Assembly: GCA_003221375.1 (NCBI GenBank)
Contig: QHRI01000030.1
Location: 1-11,580, forward strand
Length of the DNA: 11,580 nt
Direction of reading: 5' to 3'
From: Verrucomicrobiota bacterium
Lineage (GTDB): Bacteria > Verrucomicrobiota > Verrucomicrobiia > Chthoniobacterales > UBA10450
How positions within the stretch are numbered: the first letter of the stretch is position 1; every line of letters begins with the position of its first letter. The notes beneath the pieces were generated by a model. That model ran no database searches, had not been told where the DNA came from, and worked only from the letters and a program-made list of their open reading frames with translations. Shown piece by piece: positions 7,555 to 11,580 of this stretch. Both the position numbers and the translations under genes were made by a program.

Positions 7555-7580
7555 GGCCTGCGTTGGGGCTTTGTTCGGCT

Positions 7581-8003
7581 ATGGGCATCTGCCACGATCG
7601 AATTGAAGTTCGTACCGACGGCAAGGGCCTCTACGAAATCACGGACGAAGTGCAGTCGAAGATCGACAAGAGCGGAGTGCGAAACGGAACGGCGACCGTT
7701 TTTGTCCAACATACCAGTTGCAGCGTGATTATCATGGAAAATGCCGATCCAACTGCACGACGTGATCTGGAGGAATTCTTCAATCGCCTCGTGCCGGAAG
7801 ATCTGGAGTACTTCACACACAGCTCCGAGGGCAGCGACGACATGCCGTCACACATCCGTACGGTCCTGACGCGCACCAGCGAGACGGTGCCGATTGTTAA
7901 TGGCAAAATGCATCTCGGGACCTGGCAGGGAATTTTCCTCTTCGAACATCGTAGCGCACCGCACCGGCGAAACATCGCACTCACAATCATTGGCGAACTG
8001 TAG
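7581..8003 (+). CDS. yjbQ: YjbQ/UPF0047 secondary thiamine-phosphate synthase-like protein
   Basis: Seen: 140 aa with the family blocks FVQHTSCSVIIMENADP (His44), FTHSSEGSDDMPSHI (His80, His91) and LGTWQGIFLFEHR (His123), the conserved histidines and acids of the putative active pocket. Known: the E. coli homologue YjbQ has weak thiamine-phosphate synthase activity, and the real substrate is unsettled; the fold is a trimeric beta-barrel type. No signal peptide is present, so it is cytoplasmic. Start: ATG 7581 gives the usual length; the TTG at 7563 adds six unlikely residues. A GGGG (7565-7568) lies 12 nt upstream, too far for a strong RBS. Its TAG stop (8001-8003) is part of the left terminal repeat of the palindromic element at 7998-8082. 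Confidence 0.93.
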   Translation: MGICHDRIEVRTDGKGLYEITDEVQSKIDKSGVRNGTATVFVQHTSCSVIIMENADPTARRDLEEFFNRLVPEDLEYFTHSSEGSDDMPSHIRTVLTRTSETVPIVNGKMHLGTWQGIFLFEHRSAPHRRNIALTIIGEL

Positions 8004-8082
8004 CCGCTTCGCTCTGCGAAGCGTAGGCGCGCATATTCCCATCTCACGCGGCGTTGCGCGTCTCACAGAGACGCGGCTACAG
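7998..8082. repeat. 85-bp palindromic element with 10-bp terminal inverted repeats and twin hairpins
   Basis: Seen: CTGTAGCCGC (7998-8007) and its perfect complement GCGGCTACAG (8073-8082) bound the element. Hairpin 1 is CGCTTCGC-TCT-GCGAAGCG (8005-8023). Hairpin 2 is CGCGTCTC-ACA-GAGACGCG (8057-8075). The TAG in each terminal repeat is the stop codon of the adjacent gene: yjbQ on + and the serine hydrolase on -. It resembles a REP/BIME-type mobile palindrome and probably also shields or ends both transcripts. No T-run is present. Confidence 0.7.
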
Positions 8083-9219
8083 ATAAATCGCGTCCACCAG
8101 GCGCAGCGATTTTTCGTTGGGCAGAAGCGATTGCTCCATTTGATTCATCACATAGGCGAATGAGAGCCTGTTTTCGGGATCGGCGAACGCGTGGACACCA
8201 CCAGCACCGGGATGCCCAAAAGCGCCCGGGGACGTCCCGAACAGTCTTCGCATAGCGGTCCGCGGATCTTTCATGAAGCCGGCTGAAAACGCTGTCGGTA
8301 TTTGAAAAACGCGGTCCATGCCATCCGCGAGCGTCGCGGTCATCCATGCGACTGTTTCTTCTGAGAAGAAGGTTTGCCCATCGAGCTGCCCCCCATTCGC
8401 AAGCATGGCGTAGAATTTCGCCAGCGCCGACGCGCTTCCGATCCCGCCAAACGAAACGATTGGCTGCGCGCGGCGTTCAGGAGTGTTCATCCCGCTGACT
8501 GAATTCAATCCGTACGGCGACGTAAACGTTTTGCGCGCCAGGGTGCCGGGTTTAGTCAGGTCGCTGTAAAATTGCTTCGGTTCCGGAGGCCTTCCGCTTT
8601 TTGCTGGGTAAACTGTCGCCACGCGTGAATTCTCTTCTTCGGGCAAGCCGATCCAAAGATCGAGATTGAGTGGCTGCGCAAAAACTTCGCGCCAATACTG
8701 CGATAAAGTTCTCCCTGTAATGCGACGCACGAGTTCGTCGAGTAAGAATCCAAACGTACGAGCGTGATAGCCGTGTGCAGTCCCCGGCGACCACAATGGC
8801 TTTTGCACTTCGAGCGCCCTGATAACTGCGCTGTAATCGAGTATGTCAACTTGCGCATCCAAAGCGCAAAGCCCGGCCTGATGCGAAAGCAATTGTGAGA
8901 GGGTGATCTTTTCTTTGTCAGCGTGAGCGAACTCTGGCCAAAACTCCGTCACGCGCCTGTCGATGTTAATCCTGTGCTCCTGCAGCGCATGCAACGCACA
9001 CGCGCTGCCAATACCCTTGGTGGCCGACCAGACCAGTACGACCGTGTCAGCTTCCCATGCCTTTTCGTGGCGGGCGTCGCAAAATCCACCGTGGAGATCT
9101 ACAATTGGTTTCCCATCTTGCCAGATAGACACGGCGGCTCCGAGCTCTCCGAACCTTTCGAAGTTGTTCCGGAACACTGGCTCCAATCTTTGGCGAAGGT
9201 CATCGGCACCGAACTGCAT
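8077..9219 (-). CDS. Class C beta-lactamase-fold serine hydrolase (esterase type)
   Basis: Seen: 380 aa with the nucleophile motif SATK (Ser65, Lys68), LLSHQAGL (about 111-118), Tyr151 in GYHARTFGF (the YxN position reads YHA) and FGHPGAGG (His336, Gly338) in the KTG/HxG position. Known: family PF00144 includes AmpC beta-lactamases, D-Ala peptidases, LactB-like proteins and EstB-type esterases; YHA and HPG point to an esterase or LactB-like hydrolase rather than a true antibiotic beta-lactamase. No signal peptide is seen, so it is probably cytoplasmic. Start: ATG 9219 gives MQFGADDLRQRLEPVF. The open frame to 9255 runs into palindromic spacer and is rejected. Its TAG stop lies in the terminal repeat of the 7998-8082 element. 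It is on the same strand as the oligoendopeptidase upstream, 89 nt away. The physiological substrate is unknown. Confidence 0.88.
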   Translation of the reverse strand: MQFGADDLRQRLEPVFRNNFERFGELGAAVSIWQDGKPIVDLHGGFCDARHEKAWEADTVVLVWSATKGIGSACALHALQEHRINIDRRVTEFWPEFAHADKEKITLSQLLSHQAGLCALDAQVDILDYSAVIRALEVQKPLWSPGTAHGYHARTFGFLLDELVRRITGRTLSQYWREVFAQPLNLDLWIGLPEEENSRVATVYPAKSGRPPEPKQFYSDLTKPGTLARKTFTSPYGLNSVSGMNTPERRAQPIVSFGGIGSASALAKFYAMLANGGQLDGQTFFSEETVAWMTATLADGMDRVFQIPTAFSAGFMKDPRTAMRRLFGTSPGAFGHPGAGGVHAFADPENRLSFAYVMNQMEQSLLPNEKSLRLVDAIYL

Positions 9220-9228
9220 TGAGCGAAT

Positions 9229-9311
9229 TTGTAGTCGCAGGCATGCCGCCTGCAATATCTAAGACGCAGCCGACACGGCTGCCGCCATAGCGTCGACACT
9301 TGGACGACCTA
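9229..9311. repeat. Second twin-hairpin palindromic spacer
   Basis: Seen: between the serine hydrolase start and the oligoendopeptidase stop are two hairpins. The first is GCAGGC-ATGCC-GCCTGC (9237-9253) and the second GCAGCCG-ACA-CGGCTGC (9266-9282). The ends read TTGTAGTCGC on + and CCGTAGGTCG on - , an imperfect terminal pair; the latter TAG (9309-9311) is the stop of the peptidase gene. The ACA loop and the GTAG edge match the element at 7998-8082, suggesting one family. Confidence 0.55.
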
Positions 9312-11114
9312 CGGCAGCAGGGCTTCCAATTCGTCGAGCCGCTGTTCAAACAAACGCAATGCGCTCTCGATTGGTGCAGAGCTGGTCATGTCCACACCTG
9401 CCACTTTTAACGTCTCGAGCGGAAACTTCGAGCCGCCGGAGCGCAGAAAATTAAGATATGCCTCTACAGTTCCGGATTCGCCGGACAGCACGCGCTGCGA
9501 AAGCGCAACCGCAGCGGAAATTCCTGTTGCATATTTATAAACGTAAAACGCATGGTAGAAATGCGGAATACGCAGGCATTCCAAATCCAGCTCGGCATCG
9601 AGCACGAGATTTTCGGCAAAGTACGCTTCGAGGAGCTTGTGATATTGCGACCTGAAAACGTCGAGCGTCAGCGCGTCGCCGCTATCTTCGAAGGCGTGGA
9701 TGATTTTCTCGAACTCAGCAAACATGGTTTGCCGGAAAAGTGTGCCTCGCAGGTCGTCGATTTGCCTGTTGATGATGTAGGCACGCATCTTCGGATCGCT
9801 CGTTGTTTTCAGTAAATGGTCGGTGAGAAGCTCCTCGTTGAATGTCGATGCCACCTCGGCCAGAAAAATCGGATATTCATAATCCTGAAATCGCTGCGAA
9901 TTTTGCGAGAACCAGCTATGCATGGAATGACCAGCTTCGTGCGCCAGCGTGTAAACGTCGGAGAAAACGTCCTCCTTATAATTCATCAGGATGTAGGGAG
10001 GCGCCTGGTAGCTTCCGGATGAAAACGCGCCGCTGCGTTTGCCTCTATTTTCGTAGCGATCGCACCAGCGACCGGTGCGCAGGCCTTCCGCGAGCACACT
10101 GACATACTCCTTCCCGAGTGGTTCGAGCGCGCTTAAGACCATCTCTGCAGCCTGATCAAACGTGAAGCGCGTCTCGATTTCCGGAACCAACGGAACGTAC
10201 GTGTCGTAGTGATGCAGCTCGCCCAACCCAAGCGCGCGGCGACGCAAATCGAAATAGCGAAAGAGCGGTTTCAAATTCGCGCGAACCGCTTGAATCAAGC
10301 CGTCGTAAACCGCGACAGGCATATCATCTGGAAACAGCGTTGCTTCGAGAGCAGACGAGTAATGTCGTGCTCGCGCGTGGAAGACATCCGCCTTGACGGC
10401 GTAAGCGAGTGACGCGGCGAGTGTGTACTGATGATCGCGAAATTCTGAATAGAATTGATGGAACGCGCGTTTGCGCAATTCATGATCGCGCTTGACCAAA
10501 AATGAGCTGAACGAGCTTTGGGTAAGCGGTTTCTCGCGCCCTTTCTCATCAACCAGAACGCCGAACTTCATGTCTACATCGGTCAATTGCGAAAAGGTGT
10601 CGTCATAACCGCTCAGTGCGACACTCCCCAGCGCAAGAAGGCGTTCCTCGGGAACTGACAGCACATGCGGCTTCATTCGCCGAATCTTGTGCAACTTGAT
10701 TCGCCACTGAGCGAGTGCGGGAGCGGCAATGAATTTGTCGAACGTTTCGTCGTCGATCGCCAGAATTTCCGGAACAACAAACGCTGCCGTTTCGCCAATC
10801 TTCGTCAGCAGATTCTGAACCTGCCCAATCCGCGCAAGGTATTCGTTGTTGGTGCTGTCCTCTGCCAGTTGTAGCGACGCGAAGTGATAGACGCGTTCGA
10901 TCTTCAAATCGAGCGACTTTTCGAACTCGAGCACTGACGCCACCGTTTGCGCCGACTCCCCTACTCTGCCCTTCCACTCCTGAAGCTTTGGATATGTCCG
11001 CTGCAGCCAGGCAAAATCCTCCTGCCATTTGCCGACATCGGCAAAAAGTTGCGTCAGGTCCCACTTATCAGAATCGGAAATATCGCTGCGCGTCGGGATT
11101 TTCGCTTCGTCCAT
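9309..11114 (-). CDS. pepF: Oligoendopeptidase F, M3B family zinc metallopeptidase
   Basis: Seen: 601 aa, the normal length. It begins with an all-helical N-lobe (WDLTQLFADVGKWQEDFAWL). The catalytic domain carries the zinc motif HEAGH (His392, Glu393, His396) followed by IFLAEVASTFNE, where Glu420 is the expected third ligand. Other conserved blocks are GAFSSGSYQAPPYILMNYK (about 362-380) and FYHAFYVYKYATGISAA near the C-terminus. Known: PepF cuts short peptides, typically 7-17 residues, in the cytoplasm and recycles peptides or signal-peptide fragments. No signal peptide. Start: ATG 11114; no Shine-Dalgarno sequence visible. It is the first gene of a - strand pair with the serine hydrolase and diverges from the serpin gene across 84 nt. 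Confidence 0.95.
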   Translation of the reverse strand: MDEAKIPTRSDISDSDKWDLTQLFADVGKWQEDFAWLQRTYPKLQEWKGRVGESAQTVASVLEFEKSLDLKIERVYHFASLQLAEDSTNNEYLARIGQVQNLLTKIGETAAFVVPEILAIDDETFDKFIAAPALAQWRIKLHKIRRMKPHVLSVPEERLLALGSVALSGYDDTFSQLTDVDMKFGVLVDEKGREKPLTQSSFSSFLVKRDHELRKRAFHQFYSEFRDHQYTLAASLAYAVKADVFHARARHYSSALEATLFPDDMPVAVYDGLIQAVRANLKPLFRYFDLRRRALGLGELHHYDTYVPLVPEIETRFTFDQAAEMVLSALEPLGKEYVSVLAEGLRTGRWCDRYENRGKRSGAFSSGSYQAPPYILMNYKEDVFSDVYTLAHEAGHSMHSWFSQNSQRFQDYEYPIFLAEVASTFNEELLTDHLLKTTSDPKMRAYIINRQIDDLRGTLFRQTMFAEFEKIIHAFEDSGDALTLDVFRSQYHKLLEAYFAENLVLDAELDLECLRIPHFYHAFYVYKYATGISAAVALSQRVLSGESGTVEAYLNFLRSGGSKFPLETLKVAGVDMTSSAPIESALRLFEQRLDELEALLP

Positions 11115-11198
11115 GAAGAAATTGTCACACAGAACGCACCGTCTTCAATATGTCGAATTAGCGTCGCAAGCTTCACAATTTAAGTGTTTCATGCTGGT
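11115..11198. promoter_or_regulatory. Divergent promoter region of pepF and the serpin gene
   Basis: This 84-nt gap must hold the promoters of both genes unless they start within coding sequence. On + there is TTGTCA (11122-11127) with a poor -10 candidate CAATAT (11146-11151, 18-nt spacing). On - the region around the AT-rich stretch at 11171-11190 offers TTGTGA but no good -10. I see no operator-like palindrome. The assignment is positional and weak. Confidence 0.3.
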
Positions 11199-11580
11199 AT
11201 GAAACGCTCTTTGATCTTGCAGGTATCCAGCGCGTTAGTCGCTGTTATGGGGCATGCAGCGCCAAACTTTGACCTCGCGACAAAGGCAACGAACGACTTC
11301 GCGGCCGAGCTTTATCGACAGCTCGCTACCGGCGAACAGAACGTTTGCGTCTCACCGTACTCGATTGAAACCGCCCTGGCCATGACGTTTGCCGGCGCGG
11401 ATGGCGAGACGCACACTGAAATGGCGCGTGTGCTGCATTTTTCAAGCAATGCCAGCATAGTAGCTACCTCGTTCGCGTCGCTTCAGCATTCGCTGGAACA
11501 AATGAGCGCGAAGACAACCGAACTGGTGAAGAAAATCCAAGGAATTTGGCGGCCCGAGCGAACCGATCACGTTGAATATT
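11199..11580 (+). CDS. Secreted serpin, N-terminal part (cut by window end)
   Basis: Seen: an open frame of 127 codons from ATG 11199 with no stop before the window ends. It starts with a signal peptide (MKRSLILQVSSALVAVMGHA, cleavage likely after AHA/HA-A near residue 21). It then reads NFDLATKATNDFAAELYRQL, followed by the serpin hallmark NVCVSPYSIETALAMTFAGA (about 48-67) and DGETHTEMARVLHF, matching helices A-B and strand of the serpin core. Known: serpins are suicide inhibitors of serine (or some cysteine) proteases; bacterial ones are often secreted. The reactive-centre loop and hinge lie beyond the window, so inhibitory activity and target cannot be judged. Start: ATG 11199 gives the signal peptide; the ATG at 11191 stops after three codons. 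No Shine-Dalgarno sequence is visible. It is divergent from pepF. Confidence 0.9.
   Translation, partial: MKRSLILQVSSALVAVMGHAAPNFDLATKATNDFAAELYRQLATGEQNVCVSPYSIETALAMTFAGADGETHTEMARVLHFSSNASIVATSFASLQHSLEQMSAKTTELVKKIQGIWRPERTDHVEY

Noticed and set aside
7336..7580. tRNA or other structured RNA gene in the hpt/yjbQ gap
   Set aside because: No cloverleaf or CCA end; hairpins belong to the dispersed repeat.
8063..8347. Arginine-rich open frame on - within the serine hydrolase
   Set aside because: Different frame of a well-supported gene, low-complexity composition.
9220..9255. N-terminal extension of the serine hydrolase to 9255
   Set aside because: The added 12 residues come from a palindromic spacer and do not resemble the family; ATG 9219 fits better.
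1..11580. CRISPR array, insertion sequence or prophage
   Set aside because: No spaced direct repeats, transposase, integrase or phage structural genes in any frame.

Overview
The window is one stretch of a chromosome, dense in housekeeping and envelope genes. It has no phage, transposase, CRISPR or RNA gene that I can see. Gene content, the secreted serpin and the lipoproteins point to a Gram-negative-type soil or water bacterium. My best guess is Verrucomicrobiota (Chthoniobacterales-like), because of the style of the intergenic repeats and because almost no start has a clear Shine-Dalgarno sequence. That assignment is an impression and was not checked by alignment.

Layout. (1) Positions 50-6403, + strand: comM (Mg-chelatase-like AAA+ helicase), a DUF3142-type lipoprotein, a secreted 749-aa TPR-like protein, a DUF4097-like lipoprotein, then yajQ. 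The first three are packed end to end. The DUF3142 gene carries an apparent -1 frameshift near its 3' end: its expected C-terminus continues intact in the next frame and overlaps the start of the TPR gene. (2) 6404-6544: a spacer with an imperfect long inverted repeat between convergent genes. (3) 6545-7335, - strand: hpt (purine salvage) overlapping moaD (sulfur carrier) by ATGA. (4) 7336-7580: a divergent spacer with a dispersed-repeat type palindrome, then yjbQ on + (7581-8003). (5) 8077-11114, - strand: a class C beta-lactamase-fold serine hydrolase and an M3B oligoendopeptidase F. (6) 11199 to the end, +: the N-terminal part of a secreted serpin, divergent from the peptidase and cut by the window edge.

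How the parts may work together. The DUF3142 lipoprotein, TPR protein and DUF4097-like lipoprotein look like a run of exported envelope proteins, and the first two may be one functional unit. hpt and moaD are translationally coupled although their known pathways differ. The serpin next to a peptidase gene suggests a proteolysis theme, but M3 oligoendopeptidases are normally cytoplasmic and are not serpin targets.

The most unusual DNA-level feature is a set of palindromic elements at gene ends. The clearest, at 7998-8082, has perfect 10-bp terminal inverted repeats and two internal hairpins with 3-nt loops. Its two ends supply the TAG stop codons of both flanking convergent genes. A related twin-hairpin spacer lies at 9229-9311, and its edge carries the TAG of the oligoendopeptidase gene.
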